From positions 5,394,001 through 5,458,000 of the forward strand of contig NZ_CP043661.1 of NCBI RefSeq assembly GCF_014217565.1: a stretch of 64,000 bases of DNA, read 5' to 3'. The position numbers and the translations under genes were made by a program. Below the pieces are notes generated by a model. It was not told the origin of the DNA. It saw only the letters and a list, made by a program, of their open reading frames with translations, and did no database searches. Below, in pieces: positions 1 to 9,824 of the stretch (positions are counted from its first letter, which is position 1; every line of letters begins with the position of its first letter). This DNA comes from Kribbella qitaiheensis (GTDB taxonomy: Bacteria; Actinomycetota; Actinomycetes; Propionibacteriales; Kribbellaceae).

Positions 1-87
1 ATCAAGCCCTTCCAGGACGCAGACGAAGCGCTACGCGGCGCCGACATCGCCCTACTCCGAGCCCAAACCCAGCCCCGCGCCCACTGA
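1..87 (+). CDS. 3' end of an unidentified gene
   Basis: An open frame runs in from the left edge and ends at a TGA at 85-87, giving the last 28 residues of a protein (ending ALLRAQTQPRAH). Its Ala/Arg-rich composition and codon use match real coding sequence in this genome. Too little is present to name a family, and the 5' part lies outside the window. Confidence 0.4.
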   Translation: MKPFQDADEALRGADIALLRAQTQPRAH

Positions 88-175
88 CCAAGATCTTCAG
101 GCTCGGCCGCGCCCGAGTGACGCGGGGGCGCGTGGGCCGCATCCTCTCGTCTCGCGACCAGCGTCAGGACAGCTT

Positions 176-642
176 GTGTCTTTTGTCATCGCGCCCGGCC
201 TGAATGGCTCGGACCACCAGCACTGGCAATCCAGATGGGAAGCGGACTGGCTGCCGGGCGCCACGCGCGTCCAGCGCTCCTCGTGGACGGAGCCTTCGCT
301 TCCGGATTGGACCAGGGCCATCGAAACCGCCGTCGACCAAGCCGGCCCGGACGTCGTACTGGTCGCGCACAGCCTCGGGTGTCTCGCAGTCGCCGATTGG
401 CTGACGAGCCGAGTCCGCTCGGCGTCTCCGCCGTACTGATTGCCAGTGACAACGATCCGTACTGCAAAGTGCAGGCAGCCGGCAAACTCGCTGCCGGCTG
501 GGCGGTGCCGCTGGTCACGACCGGACTACAGGGCCACATCAACTCCGACAGTAACCTCGACCTCTGGCCACTCGGTCAGGACCTCTTCAAGTGCTTCGTC
601 GCCGGCCTCGGTCTGCCCATCGATCCCAAACAGGGTCGATAG
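176..642 (+). pseudogene. RBBP9/YdeN-type serine hydrolase, broken
   Basis: The first part, from a GTG at 176, reads as the N-terminal half of an RBBP9/YdeN alpha/beta hydrolase: the opening motif FVIAPGLNGSDHQHWQ and the nucleophile elbow VAHSLGC (catalytic Ser). This frame stops at 437-439. The C-terminal half continues in another frame from about 425: ASDNDPYCK carries the usual acid and GLQGHINSDSNL the catalytic His region, ending at 642. The family is normally about 180 residues; the region between elbow and acid is roughly 35-40 residues short here. I therefore read it as an internal deletion that also shifted the frame. A sequencing error alone would not explain the missing segment. 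Family assignment is confident; loss of function is inferred. Confidence 0.75.
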
Positions 643-697
643 CAGTTACTGCTGCCGTGACTTCGCGAACCGCCAGTGGGGCTGAGGGTTGACGTTC

Positions 698-1606
698 ATG
701 GCGTACGGACTGGACGAAGTGTGGGCCGGCGGACACACTGGCGCAGTGCCGAGCGTCTACAAGACCCCAGCCGGTCAGCACGCGGTGCGGCAATGGTGTT
801 TGGAAGCCTTGGCGCGGGCGGATTTCCCACTCACCACCGCGACCTTGGACACCAGCGCCGGCCTTGTGCATCTAACTTCCGCTGGAGGTGGCAAGCCGCA
901 GGTGGTCATGGTGCCGGGAACCGGCTTCAACGCCGCGGTGGTTCTACCGTGGCTGCAGGCGCTGTCGCCCCGCTGGACGACCACAGTGGTGGATTTGCCG
1001 GGTCAGCCCGGACTCAGCGATCCGCGTCGGCCCAGTGGGGCGCGGCTGGCCTGGTACGGCCGAGTGCTCGATGAGATTCTGGCGGGGGTGGATGCCGACG
1101 GAGTTGTGTTGTTGGGCAATTCGCTGGGCGCCGCCGTGGCCCTGGCCGCAGGCTCGCCTCGAATCGCGGCGCGGGCGCTGGTCTCGCCCGCCGGGTTCAG
1201 CCGTCTCAACGTGGACCTGCCGCTAGCGCTGGCCTCGGCAGTCTGGTTGTTGCGTCCCACCGCCGAACACACCCGCCGCATGCTGCGGTTGTTCGTCGCC
1301 CCCGGCGCGGACCCGCCGCAGACCGAGGTGGAGTGGATGACCCTGACGGCCGCCAGTTGCCGCACAACTCTGGCCCCGCCGCCCCTGCCGGCCGCACTAC
1401 TGGCCCGTCGCGCCGAGCGACCGTGTGTCGTCGGGGTCGGAGAACATGACCGGTTCCTGCCGCCCCGTCGACTGGCACCGGCAGTGCGCCGAACCATGAA
1501 CCTCAACGTCCGGGTCTTCTCCGGTGTCGGCCACCTGATCACGCCAGGTCACCTCGACGAGGTGGTGTCCCTTGTGGGCGAGGTCACCGATCCGCTCGCC
1601 AACTAG
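698..1606 (+). CDS. Alpha/beta hydrolase
   Basis: Protein of about 302 residues with an alpha/beta hydrolase core. It has an oxyanion-loop stretch VMVPGTGFN, a nucleophile elbow LLGNSLGAAVA (Ser of GNSLG), a late acid region GVGEHDRFLPP and the histidine GVGHLITP near the C-terminus, in the order expected of the fold. No signal peptide is visible, so it is probably cytoplasmic. I prefer ATG 698 over TTG 689 because GAGGG at 684-688 is spaced well for 698 and abuts 689. The substrate is unknown; such proteins range from esterases to lactonases. The gene stands alone, downstream of a broken hydrolase of different subfamily. Confidence 0.75.
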   Translation: MAYGLDEVWAGGHTGAVPSVYKTPAGQHAVRQWCLEALARADFPLTTATLDTSAGLVHLTSAGGGKPQVVMVPGTGFNAAVVLPWLQALSPRWTTTVVDLPGQPGLSDPRRPSGARLAWYGRVLDEILAGVDADGVVLLGNSLGAAVALAAGSPRIAARALVSPAGFSRLNVDLPLALASAVWLLRPTAEHTRRMLRLFVAPGADPPQTEVEWMTLTAASCRTTLAPPPLPAALLARRAERPCVVGVGEHDRFLPPRRLAPAVRRTMNLNVRVFSGVGHLITPGHLDEVVSLVGEVTDPLAN

Positions 1607-1965
1607 CCCCTGCCATTCGACGCGGCGGATGCTTACAGCTGTTGCTCGATCGGATCAGCCCGTTGCCGCTGACATTGCTGTCGGCAACGGCGGCCCGCAC
1701 TCGCACTGCTCGGAACACTGACCTTCAGTCGCCGGGATGTCGAGGGGCGATGACCATCGCTTCGACGAACGCGCCGGGCCGAAGGTGGTTGCTCTTCACG
1801 CCGGGATGAGGAATGGTTGGCGCCGGTGCGCCGGGAAGTCTGGTCGGCAACGCCTGTGCCCGACCTGGCCACGGGCTCTTGACCGATTCCCGGAGGCCTC
1901 CTTGCCGAGCACACGTTCACTTGCGGTTCCAGCTTCGGACCAGGTGACCGGAGTACGCTGCGAAG
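1607..1965. other. Intergenic, nothing identified
   Basis: About 360 bases separate the hydrolase from the CBS-domain gene. I see no convincing gene, RNA or hairpin here; open frames on both strands have poor composition. A promoter for the downstream ion-transport cluster must lie near its right end but no clear -35/-10 pair stands out. Confidence 0.4.
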
Positions 1966-2412
1966 ATGCACGGAGAGCAGATGGCCGAGGAGTTTCCGGT
2001 GGTCGGGCTGGACACGGACGCGCGCGAAGCTGCCGAGCTGCTGGCATCGCAGAGGTTGCCCGGTCTGATCGTGGCCGACGAGAACGGTGCGCCGTACACG
2101 GTGCTGCCCGCATCGCAGGTGGTCCGGTTTCTGGTGCCGAGCTATGTGCAGGACGACCCGTCGCTTGCCCGGGTGATCGACGAGTCGCTGGCCGACCAGG
2201 TCGCGGACAAGCTGGCCGGCGTTTCGGTGCGCGCGTTGCTGCCGAAGGAGTTGGCGGAGTTGCCGGTGGTGAACCACGACGACACGGTGCTGGAGATCGC
2301 CGCGATCATGGCGCGGTTGCGCTGCCCGTTGGTGGCCGTGGTCAAGGATCGGAAGATCATCGGCGCCGTCAGCGCGTCGAGGTTGCTCGAAGTGGCGATG
2401 ACGCCGCACTGA
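1966..2412 (+). CDS. CBS-domain protein
   Basis: A 148-residue cytoplasmic protein made almost entirely of a CBS pair (Bateman module). The first repeat covers roughly residues 8-60 ([18 protein letters not shown]) and the second residues 98-146 ([19 protein letters not shown]). Such modules bind adenine nucleotides and regulate partner proteins. It lies 25 bp upstream of an antiporter gene in the same direction, so it is probably the nucleotide sensor for that transporter; that role is inference. ATG 1981 (Met6), preceded by GGAGAG, is an alternative start. Confidence 0.8.
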   Translation: MHGEQMAEEFPVVGLDTDAREAAELLASQRLPGLIVADENGAPYTVLPASQVVRFLVPSYVQDDPSLARVIDESLADQVADKLAGVSVRALLPKELAELPVVNHDDTVLEIAAIMARLRCPLVAVVKDRKIIGAVSASRLLEVAMTPH

Positions 2413-2437
2413 TCCCGGCTCGCCGGAAGGCGGCGGC

Positions 2438-3727
2438 ATGACGGTCATCGCAGTCGTCGTCTTCATCGTGGCGTACATGTTCATCGCCACCGAATGGATC
2501 CACAAACTACTGGCCGCGCTCGGCGGAGCCGCGGTGTTGCTCGCCCTGGGCGTGACGGACGCCGAGCACGCGTTCTACTCGCATGAAACCGGTATCGACT
2601 GGGATGTCATCTTCCTGCTGCTCGGGATGATGGTGATCGTCGGCGTACTGCGCCGTACCGGGGTCTTCGAGTACGTCGCGATCTGGGCGGCGAAGCGGGC
2701 CAAGGGCTCGCCGCTCCGGGTGATGATCCTGCTCACCATGATGACCGCGGTCGCCTCGGCGTTGCTCGACAACGTGACGACCGTGTTGCTGATCGCGCCG
2801 GTGACGCTCCTGGTCTGCGACCGGTTGGGGATCAATCCGGTGCCGTTCCTGATCGCGGAGGTGATGGCGTCCAACATCGGCGGTACGGCGACGCTGATCG
2901 GCGATCCGCCGAACATCATCATCGCGAGCCGATCCGGGCTCACCTTCAACGACTTCCTCGTGCACCTGGCGCCGCTGGTCGTGATCGAACTGCTGGTCTT
3001 CTGCCTGGTCCTGCCGCGGCTGTTCAAGGGGGCGTTCGCGGTCGATCCCGACAAGGTCGATAACGTGATGCGGCTGAACGAGCGGGAGGCGATCGAGGAC
3101 TCGCGGCTGCTGATCAAGTGCGGCGTCGTGCTGTCGCTGGTGTTCGTAGGATTCATCGGCCGCCCTTTGCTGCACGTTGAGCCGTCCGTGGTGGCCTTGC
3201 TGGGAGCCGGTCTGCTCGTGCTCGTCGCGGGGGTAGAGCCTCGCGACTACATGCCGAGTGTCGAATGGCGGACGCTGCTGTTCTTCGCGGGTCTGTTCGT
3301 GATGGTCGGCGCGCTGGTGAAGACCGGGGTGATCGGTCAACTGGCCAAGGCGATCGGTGGGGTCACCGAGGGACGCGCGTTGTTCGCGACGATGCTGATT
3401 CTGGTGGTGTCGGCGGTGCTGTCGGGTGTGGTCGACAACATCCCGTACGTCGCGACGATGAGTCCGGTAGTCCACCAGTTGACCAAGAGCATCTCCGATC
3501 CGGTCCAGGCGGACGCGTTGTGGTGGGCGTTGGCCATCGGCGCGGACTTCGGCGGCAACGCGACCGCCGTCGGCGCGAGCGCGAACGTGGTGGTGATCGG
3601 TATCGCCCTGCGCGCCGGTTCCTCGATCAGCTTCTGGGACTTCACCCGCAAAGGCCTGGTAGTGATGGCGATCTCGATCCTGGTGGCCGCTCCGTACCTG
3701 TGGCTGCGGTACTTCGTCCTGTCCTGA
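2438..3727 (+). CDS. ArsB/NhaD-type ion transporter
   Basis: A 429-residue integral membrane protein of the ion-transporter superfamily that includes ArsB, NhaD and citrate transporters. About 10-12 hydrophobic segments are visible. Family motifs occur in two inverted halves: [10 protein letters not shown] (about residues 109-118) with [14 protein letters not shown] (146-159), and later [13 protein letters not shown] with [18 protein letters not shown]. The paired DN motifs are the hallmark of the fold. It could extrude sodium in exchange for protons or export oxyanions; no ars genes are nearby, and the neighbouring CPA1 antiporter favours sodium/pH homeostasis. The start ATG 2438 follows GGAAGG. 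Confidence 0.8.
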   Translation: MTVIAVVVFIVAYMFIATEWIHKLLAALGGAAVLLALGVTDAEHAFYSHETGIDWDVIFLLLGMMVIVGVLRRTGVFEYVAIWAAKRAKGSPLRVMILLTMMTAVASALLDNVTTVLLIAPVTLLVCDRLGINPVPFLIAEVMASNIGGTATLIGDPPNIIIASRSGLTFNDFLVHLAPLVVIELLVFCLVLPRLFKGAFAVDPDKVDNVMRLNEREAIEDSRLLIKCGVVLSLVFVGFIGRPLLHVEPSVVALLGAGLLVLVAGVEPRDYMPSVEWRTLLFFAGLFVMVGALVKTGVIGQLAKAIGGVTEGRALFATMLILVVSAVLSGVVDNIPYVATMSPVVHQLTKSISDPVQADALWWALAIGADFGGNATAVGASANVVVIGIALRAGSSISFWDFTRKGLVVMAISILVAAPYLWLRYFVLS

Positions 3728-3781
3728 GCTCGTCCCGTCTGCTCCAAGGCCTGGCCGGTTCCTGGCCGGAGGGAAGCCGAA

Positions 3782-4966
3782 ATGCTGCTGTTGTGTTTTG
3801 CGGTTGTGTTGTTACTTGCGGTGCTGGTCTCCAGCCTCGCAAACCGAACGATCCTGTCGACGGCGGTGCTGTTCCTGGCTGCGGGGGTCCTGCTCGGCCC
3901 GGAGACGACCGGCATACTCGATCTCCAGCCGGATTCGCCGGTGGTGTCGACGCTGGCCGAACTAGCGCTGTTCGCAGTGCTGTTCACCGACGGGATGCGG
4001 GTCGGCTGGGCAGATCTGCGGTCGGCCTGGCGGCTGCCTGGCCGTGCACTTGGCTGGGGGTTGCCGCTGACCCTGGTGATCACGGCCCTCGCCGCCCACT
4101 ACATCGCGGGCCTCGATTGGCCCGCCGCGTTGCTGATCGGTGCGATTCTGGCGCCGACCGACCCGGTCTTCGCCTCGGCGCTGGTCGGCAACCAGAAGGT
4201 GCCGGCCCGGTTGAGGCATCTGCTCAACGTCGAGTCCGGCGTCAACGACGGTCTGGCGCTGCCCTTCGTCATGGTGTTTCTGGCGGTCGCGGTCGGCGCC
4301 GACGACCTGCATCTGGGCGAGCTCGCTCTGGAGCTCGGGATCGGCGTCGCGATCGGTGTGGTCGTTCCGTGGGTGGCGCTCCGGCTGGAACGGACCCGGT
4401 TCTTCTCGGCGTCGACGCAGTACGAACCGTTGAACGCGGTGGCGATCGGTGTGCTGGTGCTCGCGCTGGCAGAGACTCTGCACGGCAATCTGTTTCTCGC
4501 CGCGTTCGCCGCAGGGATCACGGTCGCGACGTTCGGTCCCGCGCAGCGCCGGGCCTTCGAGCACTTCGGCGAGCTGATCGCGGAGAGTCTGAAGCTCGCG
4601 GCGTTGCTGGTGTTCGGAGCGCTGATCTCGGTCGAGTTCCTCGGCGAGATCAGCTGGCAGGGTTGGGTCTTCGCACTGGTGGCACTGGTCGTCGCCCGGC
4701 CGCTCGCACTCGCGGTGTCCTTCCTGCGCTCAGGACTAGGCGCAAGGGAACAGTTGGCGGCGATGTGGTTCGGCCCGAAGGGCTTCGCCTCGGTCGTGTA
4801 CGGGTTACTTGTGCTGGAATCCGGGATCACGGACGCCGACGAGGTCTTCCACCTGGTAGCGCTGACGATCGTCTTGTCGATCGTCGCGCACTCCTCGACC
4901 GACATCGTGGTCGCGCGATCCTTCGAATACGCCGATCTCAAGATCGAACCGGCAGCAGCCGACTGA
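3782..4966 (+). CDS. CPA1-family cation:proton antiporter
   Basis: A 394-residue protein with about 12 membrane segments. It carries the CPA1/NhaP signatures ILAPTDPVFASALV (the conserved Asp of TDP) and NVESGVNDGLALP (the ion-binding ND pair), and a later FFSASTQYEP loop. It lies 54 bp downstream of the ArsB/NhaD-type gene with its own GGAGGG ribosome site, so the three genes from the CBS protein onward probably form one ion-homeostasis operon. There is no long cytosolic tail. Na+(or K+)/H+ exchange is expected from the family; ion choice cannot be read from the sequence. Confidence 0.85.
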   Translation: MLLLCFAVVLLLAVLVSSLANRTILSTAVLFLAAGVLLGPETTGILDLQPDSPVVSTLAELALFAVLFTDGMRVGWADLRSAWRLPGRALGWGLPLTLVITALAAHYIAGLDWPAALLIGAILAPTDPVFASALVGNQKVPARLRHLLNVESGVNDGLALPFVMVFLAVAVGADDLHLGELALELGIGVAIGVVVPWVALRLERTRFFSASTQYEPLNAVAIGVLVLALAETLHGNLFLAAFAAGITVATFGPAQRRAFEHFGELIAESLKLAALLVFGALISVEFLGEISWQGWVFALVALVVARPLALAVSFLRSGLGAREQLAAMWFGPKGFASVVYGLLVLESGITDADEVFHLVALTIVLSIVAHSSTDIVVARSFEYADLKIEPAAAD

Positions 4967-5109
4967 ATTCATCCTTCGGCGAGTACCGACCCTGCTGGAC
5001 CCAGAGATGTGCGCCGATCGGGCAGTGCCGGGGACGCCGAGCCAGGTCGGCCCCCGCCCAGTCCAGTCGACGCGCGGCGGGTCATGGTCGATCTCGATCG
5101 GAGGTTGGT

Positions 5110-5892
5110 TCAGGTGCCGGACTTGGTGTCGAGGGTTCGGCGAGCCTTGGCCACTGCGTCGGCCGCGGCGGCGTCGAGGTCTTGCGACGTACCGGCCAGC
5201 ACCGACATCGACAGCACGACCGCGTCGATGCCGGTGGAAAACAGGATGACTTCGAGTCCCTCGAGCGAACCTGAGGTCGCGCTCAGCCGTACGGCGACCG
5301 GACCGGTGCCGACCGGGGGAGCGGAGACCTCGTTGACGGCCATGGTCGAGCGGCCTTCGCCGGGGATGGTCAGGGTGATGCTTCGGCAGGCGGCGATTGC
5401 GGACTTGAAGGACCGCTGCAGTGCCTGGGCGGCTGCGGGCGATCCCATCGCGTCCAGGCTCTCGTCGATGAAGGGCCCTTGCTGGCCGCCGGAGAACGAT
5501 CGGGTGACCGATGCCTTCGAGCCGGGCGGCGTGTCGGCGTTCGCGAAGGTGACAAACCGGGCGCACCGAGCGTCCTTCGAGGTCAGCCGGCTGTCGTCGC
5601 CGGTTGCGCTTTCGTCCTTCTCGATGGAGAAGCCGGAGGGCAGGTCGGGCAACGCCAGCAGGGCTTTGGTGAGCTCGGCAGCGGTCGGCAGTTTGTTCGC
5701 CGGCGGAACCGGCGTGGGGGAGGCGGTGGGCGTTCCGGCGGTGGTCGGTGTGACGGACGGATTGACCGATGCAGACGTCGGCGCTCCGGTCGTCGGCGAC
5801 GATCCGCCGCTGCTCGTGTCGTTGGAGCAAGCCACCAGGCACAGCGCCAGGGCTGCGGAGAGGGCGAGGCGCACAGGGGTGATCTTCAGCAT
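5110..5892 (-). CDS. Lipoprotein, sensor-domain-like
   Basis: A 260-residue secreted lipoprotein. The N-terminus has a positive start, a hydrophobic stretch and a lipobox LVAC with Cys22 as lipidation site. A Ser/Thr/Pro-rich linker of about 40 residues follows, then a globular domain with two well separated cysteines (KDARCARF and AIAACRSI). The layout resembles the extracellular PknH-like sensor lipoproteins of actinobacteria, but I cannot confirm this. It faces the antiporter operon tail to tail and has no obvious operon partner. Confidence 0.75.
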   Translation of the reverse strand: MLKITPVRLALSAALALCLVACSNDTSSGGSSPTTGAPTSASVNPSVTPTTAGTPTASPTPVPPANKLPTAAELTKALLALPDLPSGFSIEKDESATGDDSRLTSKDARCARFVTFANADTPPGSKASVTRSFSGGQQGPFIDESLDAMGSPAAAQALQRSFKSAIAACRSITLTIPGEGRSTMAVNEVSAPPVGTGPVAVRLSATSGSLEGLEVILFSTGIDAVVLSMSVLAGTSQDLDAAAADAVAKARRTLDTKSGT

Positions 5893-6233
5893 CGGTGAGA
5901 CTCCTGTTTCTGGGCATGGTCAGGACATCGCCGACCAGACTTCCCGGCACACCGAGAGTGATGCTATTCGATCGGATACCCCTCGCGCCATCACTCCATG
6001 TAACAGTTTGGGAGGACTACGGGGGCCGTGGCGGGACGCATTGCGTCGTCGTCACGGCGGCGAGCGATACCAGGGGGTGTACAGCAAGAAGGAGCCCGCA
6101 AATGCGGAGAGCGGGAGTTTGCGAGGCTGGGCCCGCTGCGGTGGGTCGTGGGGATCTGTGTTCAACCGGTACGAGACGTTCGACGGCGGAGTGGTGTGAG
6201 GCTTCCGCATTGGCGTGGGTCGGACAAACCCGG
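5893..6233. other. Intergenic, nothing identified
   Basis: About 340 bases between the lipoprotein start and the DUF389 stop. The lipoprotein promoter should lie at the left end. No conserved gene, RNA or clear terminator is visible to me. Confidence 0.4.
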
Positions 6234-7178
6234 TTAGGCCCGGCGACCTGGTTTGTGCGTGTTCAACCAGCGCCAGAGAACTTGCTGAACGATCAGTGTC
6301 GCGACCCCTGCACAGGTCATGCCGACAAGGTTGATGGCGAGCTGGGCGGCTGAGCCGCCGATCTGTTGTGGTGCCCATACGGCGATTGACAGCGCCAGGT
6401 CTCCGGCGGCGGGCACGGTGGTGACGGAGATGAAGACACCGACCAAGGCGTTGGAACGGCCTGCGGTCTGTGACAGCACGCCGGCGCAGCCGGCCAGGAC
6501 GGCGACCACTGCCGACCATCTGTCGGGGCGCCAGATGAATCCGGTCAGCGGGCGGGCGGCGGTCACGTCGCCGGCGTCGATCCAGCCGGCCGCGTGGACG
6601 ACCAGGGCGGCGAGCGTGGTGAGGACGATTGCCAGCAGGAATCCCTTGGCTAGAAGGGTCAGCGACCTCGAGGTCAGGTTGTGCCTGCGCAAGGCGATGC
6701 CGAGGGCCAAGGCGGCAACGACGCCGAACTCCGGGCCGACGACCATGGCTCCGACGACGAGGATGGCCGAATCGGTGATGACCGCGATGGCCGCGATCAT
6801 GGTGGCGAGGGTCAAGAAGGCGTAGAACGCCCAGGAGCCTCGTGCTTCGGCGTAGCCCTGGTCGACGACCGCGTCCCACACGACGGCGTCGTCCGGTGCT
6901 CCAGGTGCTGCCTCTTCGGTCTCCCGGGCGTTGCGTGACGGGGAGGCGTCGACGGTGGTCAGTGCTACTGCTCCGTGGTCGTAGACGCCTTGGGCTTTCA
7001 GCCGCGCGAGGATGTCGGAGGTGGCCTCACGGGTGACGTCACAGTGCACGACGTCGCCGGCGGGGCGTTTGGCGGCGCCGGGGAGGACGACGACGTTGGT
7101 CAGCCGGGCATCGTCGATAAGGGACTCGACGATCAGGTCGGTGCTGTCGGGTGGGACGATGAGTCGAAGATGCATCAC
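6234..7178 (-). CDS. DUF389 membrane protein
   Basis: A 314-residue protein. The first 100 residues form a soluble ferredoxin-like region (MHLRLIVPPDSTDLIVESL), followed by about six to seven hydrophobic segments starting with FLTLATMIAAIAVITDSAIL and the strongly conserved DUF389 stretch ILVVGAMVVGPEFG. Later motifs include VFISVTTVPAAGDLALSIA. The function of DUF389 proteins is not established; a membrane transport or stress role is usually assumed. It is transcribed divergently from the small repeat protein at 7231. Confidence 0.85.
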   Translation of the reverse strand: MMHLRLIVPPDSTDLIVESLIDDARLTNVVVLPGAAKRPAGDVVHCDVTREATSDILARLKAQGVYDHGAVALTTVDASPSRNARETEEAAPGAPDDAVVWDAVVDQGYAEARGSWAFYAFLTLATMIAAIAVITDSAILVVGAMVVGPEFGVVAALALGIALRRHNLTSRSLTLLAKGFLLAIVLTTLAALVVHAAGWIDAGDVTAARPLTGFIWRPDRWSAVVAVLAGCAGVLSQTAGRSNALVGVFISVTTVPAAGDLALSIAVWAPQQIGGSAAQLAINLVGMTCAGVATLIVQQVLWRWLNTHKPGRRA

Positions 7179-7230
7179 GCGCTCATGATGACCGACTCAG
7201 CGACTCGTACGTTGGGTGGACCATAGGGGA

Positions 7231-7515
7231 ATGACAAAATTCAGCGCTGATCGAGAGACCCTGCGAGCACTGGCCGACGACGGCAACGAGAAGGCGTTGG
7301 ACCGGCTGGCCGACCTCGCCGACGAACGCCAAGACCTCGACGAGTTGAGCGAGCTGCTGGACGAAGGTTGCCTGCATGCGGGGCAGTTGCTGACCCGGCG
7401 CGCGGTCGCTGCAGGTGACCTGCGGGAGCTGCAGCGGATTATGGACGCCGGATACGACGAAGCCGGCGACGAGCTCGATCGGCTGCTCGACGGCCGCACG
7501 GCCAGGGACGAATGA
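7231..7515 (+). CDS. Small helical repeat protein
   Basis: A 94-residue acidic protein with a short helical repeat: segments such as ALDRLADLADERQDLDELSE, HAGQLLTRRAVAAGDLREL and AGDELDRLLDG recur with about 25-residue spacing. The pattern is like the Sel1/TPR-type helical-pair proteins common in actinobacteria. It is probably a small solenoid used for protein contacts. ATG 7231 is preferred over GTG 7216 because GGGTGGA lies about 10 bases upstream of it. No function can be assigned. Confidence 0.65.
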   Translation: MTKFSADRETLRALADDGNEKALDRLADLADERQDLDELSELLDEGCLHAGQLLTRRAVAAGDLRELQRIMDAGYDEAGDELDRLLDGRTARDE

Positions 7516-7831
7516 GAGCCACGCCGCAGATTCGCCTCCAGCAGTCCATCGCCTGTCCATGACTGCCGACACGGCACAGCGGCTCGTTAGCGCTTTCGGG
7601 TGGTGAGCGCGACGAGAGAGGCCGCGGCTGCGGCGACGGGGGCCGGGATGAGCCAGCCGGCGCCGGTGAGGTGGGTCGGTGCGAAGGTCAGGTAGCTGAT
7701 GGCTGTCCCGCGCGGCGGAAAGCAGATTGGCCAGTGGCGATCGCGGCATACAGGGGCCGGCTCCTCTTCCACGCGACGGACGCCATAGGGGCTGTGGGAA
7801 CCGACCCGGCGGGTCGTGCATTCTATGGGGC
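7516..7831. other. Intergenic with a possible minus-strand relic
   Basis: On the minus strand, 7587-7772 reads as 61 codons whose last part (LTGAGWLIPAPVAAAAASLV then a basic tail) looks like the last transmembrane helix of a membrane protein. No family is recognisable and the frame has no convincing start, so it may be a relic. The rest should contain the promoter and leader of the APC permease gene; I tested it by eye for a riboswitch and found no recognisable fold. Confidence 0.3.
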
Positions 7832-9811
7832 GTGACTACCTCCGATGAGTTGATCGTTCCTGCCACTGTCGAGGGGCCGGGTAAACCGTCGGCCCAGTCT
7901 GGCGGGGTGGGCGGGTGGCTCTTGCGGCATCGGGTGCAGCCGGTCGGGCCGGAGTCCGATGAAGGTCATGCGCCGCCGCAGGCGTGGTGGAAGGTGATGT
8001 GCCTGACCGGCGTCGACTACTTCTCGACCCTGTCCTACCTACCCGGTATCGCTGCTTTGGCCGCCGGTGCGTTGTCGCCGCTGGCGACGCTGCTGATCGT
8101 GGCGTTGACGCTGCTGGGGATGTTGCCGATGTACCGGCGGGTGGCCAAGGAGAGCCCGCACGGGCAGGGCTCGATCGCCATGCTGGAGAACCTGCTGCCA
8201 TTTTGGCGGGGAAAGCTATTCGTACTGGTGCTGCTCGGATTCGTGGCGACGTCGTGGATTATCACCATCACGCTGTCGTCTGCCGACGCGACCGTGCACC
8301 TACTGGAAAACCCGTATGCGCCAGGTTTCCTGCATGGGCAGGAGGTGGCCGTCACGGTGGTGCTGCTGCTGATCCTGGGCGGGGTGTTCCTGCTCGGTTT
8401 CAACGAAGCGGTGGGGGTCGCGATCCCGCTGGTGGCGATCTTCCTGGTTCTCAACGCGGCCGTGGTCGCGGTCGGCGTCTACGACGTCGTCACGGTCCCC
8501 GGCGCAGTGTCCAGCTGGGTCGATGCGTTGACCGCTGGAAACGGCGGTATCGGCGGCATCGTAGGCCCTGCGATCGTGGCGTTCCCGTTGCTGGTGCTCG
8601 GCATGTCGGGCTTCGAGACCGGCGTCAGCATGATGCCGCTGGTCGCGGCCGATGGCGAGGACGCCGAAGAGCGACTGGCCGCCCGGATCCGCAACACCAA
8701 GAAGCTGCTGACCGTGGCCGCGCTGATCATGAGTGTCTATCTGCTGGCCACCAGCTTCATCACGACCGTACTGATCCCCGCGGACGAGTTCGAGGCCGGC
8801 GGGGCGGCCAGCGGACGCGCCATGGCCTATCTGGCCCATGAGCACCTCGGTGAGGTGTTCGGCACCGCCTACGACATCAGCAGCATGCTCATTCTTTGGT
8901 TCGCCGGCGCCTCGGCCATGGCCGGGTTGATCAACATCGTCCCGCGCTACCTGCCGACCTACGGGATGGCGCCGGAATGGGGCCGCGCGGTGCGTCCGGT
9001 CGTGATCGTCTACACGGCGATCAGTATCGTGATCACCATCGCCTTCGGCGCCGATGTCAACGCCCAGGCGGGTGCCTACGCGACGGGCATCTTGGCCATG
9101 ATGGTGTCCGGCGCGGTCGCGGTCACCATCTCCGCAGGGCGCCGCCGGCAACGCCGCCAGACGATCGCCTTCACGGTCCTGTCCCTCGTTCTCCTCTACG
9201 CGCTGGTCGAGAACATCATCGAGAAACCCGACGGGATCGCCATCTCCGGCCTGTTCATCGCCGGCATCATCGTCGTTTCCTTGGTCTCCCGGGTCGCGCG
9301 CACCACCGAACTGCGCGCGGACCGGATCGAGTTCGACGACACCGCCCGCCGATTCATCACCGACTCGGTCGCCAACGACGGCGCGCTCAACCTGATCGCC
9401 AACCGCCGCCAGGCCGGCGACGCCTCGGAGTACTCGGCCAAAGAAGCCGAAGTCCGGGCGATGGATCCCGTCCCCGGCAACGCCGACGTCATGTTCCTCG
9501 AGATCGACGTGATCGACCCGTCCACGTTCAGCGACGTCCTGCGCATCGAGGGCATCGACGTCGACGGCTACCGGATCCTGCGCGCCCAGAGCCCGGCAGC
9601 ACCCAACGCGATCGCGGCGATCCTGCTGACCCTGCACGACACCACCGGCGTCCGGCCGCACTGCCACTTCGAATGGTCCGAAGGTAACCCGCTCACCCAT
9701 CTGCTGCGCTACCTCCTTCTCGGCCGCGGTGACACCGCTCCCGTCGTCCGCGAGATCATCCGCCAGCACGAATCCGACCCCGCCCAGCGGCCCGGCATCC
9801 ACGTCGGCTGA
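7832..9811 (+). CDS. APC-family amino acid permease with cytosolic tail
   Basis: A 659-residue permease. After a 45-residue soluble N-terminus, the APC core begins with [16 protein letters not shown], which has the unwound helix-1 substrate motif, and runs for about 12 membrane segments to about residue 490. The last 160 residues are soluble (from [14 protein letters not shown]), longer than in typical APC transporters. The GTG start at 7832 gives [11 protein letters not shown] and follows TATGGGG; upstream in-frame codons have poor composition. The substrate is unknown; amino acids, polyamines or potassium are possible for APC proteins with soluble tails. A 47-codon membrane peptide gene follows 13 bp downstream. 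Confidence 0.85.
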   Translation: MTTSDELIVPATVEGPGKPSAQSGGVGGWLLRHRVQPVGPESDEGHAPPQAWWKVMCLTGVDYFSTLSYLPGIAALAAGALSPLATLLIVALTLLGMLPMYRRVAKESPHGQGSIAMLENLLPFWRGKLFVLVLLGFVATSWIITITLSSADATVHLLENPYAPGFLHGQEVAVTVVLLLILGGVFLLGFNEAVGVAIPLVAIFLVLNAAVVAVGVYDVVTVPGAVSSWVDALTAGNGGIGGIVGPAIVAFPLLVLGMSGFETGVSMMPLVAADGEDAEERLAARIRNTKKLLTVAALIMSVYLLATSFITTVLIPADEFEAGGAASGRAMAYLAHEHLGEVFGTAYDISSMLILWFAGASAMAGLINIVPRYLPTYGMAPEWGRAVRPVVIVYTAISIVITIAFGADVNAQAGAYATGILAMMVSGAVAVTISAGRRRQRRQTIAFTVLSLVLLYALVENIIEKPDGIAISGLFIAGIIVVSLVSRVARTTELRADRIEFDDTARRFITDSVANDGALNLIANRRQAGDASEYSAKEAEVRAMDPVPGNADVMFLEIDVIDPSTFSDVLRIEGIDVDGYRILRAQSPAAPNAIAAILLTLHDTTGVRPHCHFEWSEGNPLTHLLRYLLLGRGDTAPVVREIIRQHESDPAQRPGIHVG

Positions 9812-9824
9812 CGGCAGCTGACCC

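Noticed and set aside
3265-5274. 669-codon open frame across two antiporter genes
   Set aside because: It spans two well-supported genes and a gap in another frame, with Arg/Gly-rich nonsense translation.
7680-7831. Riboswitch (c-di-AMP or other) in the permease leader
   Set aside because: No conserved core or pseudoknot pairing of a known class could be traced by eye.
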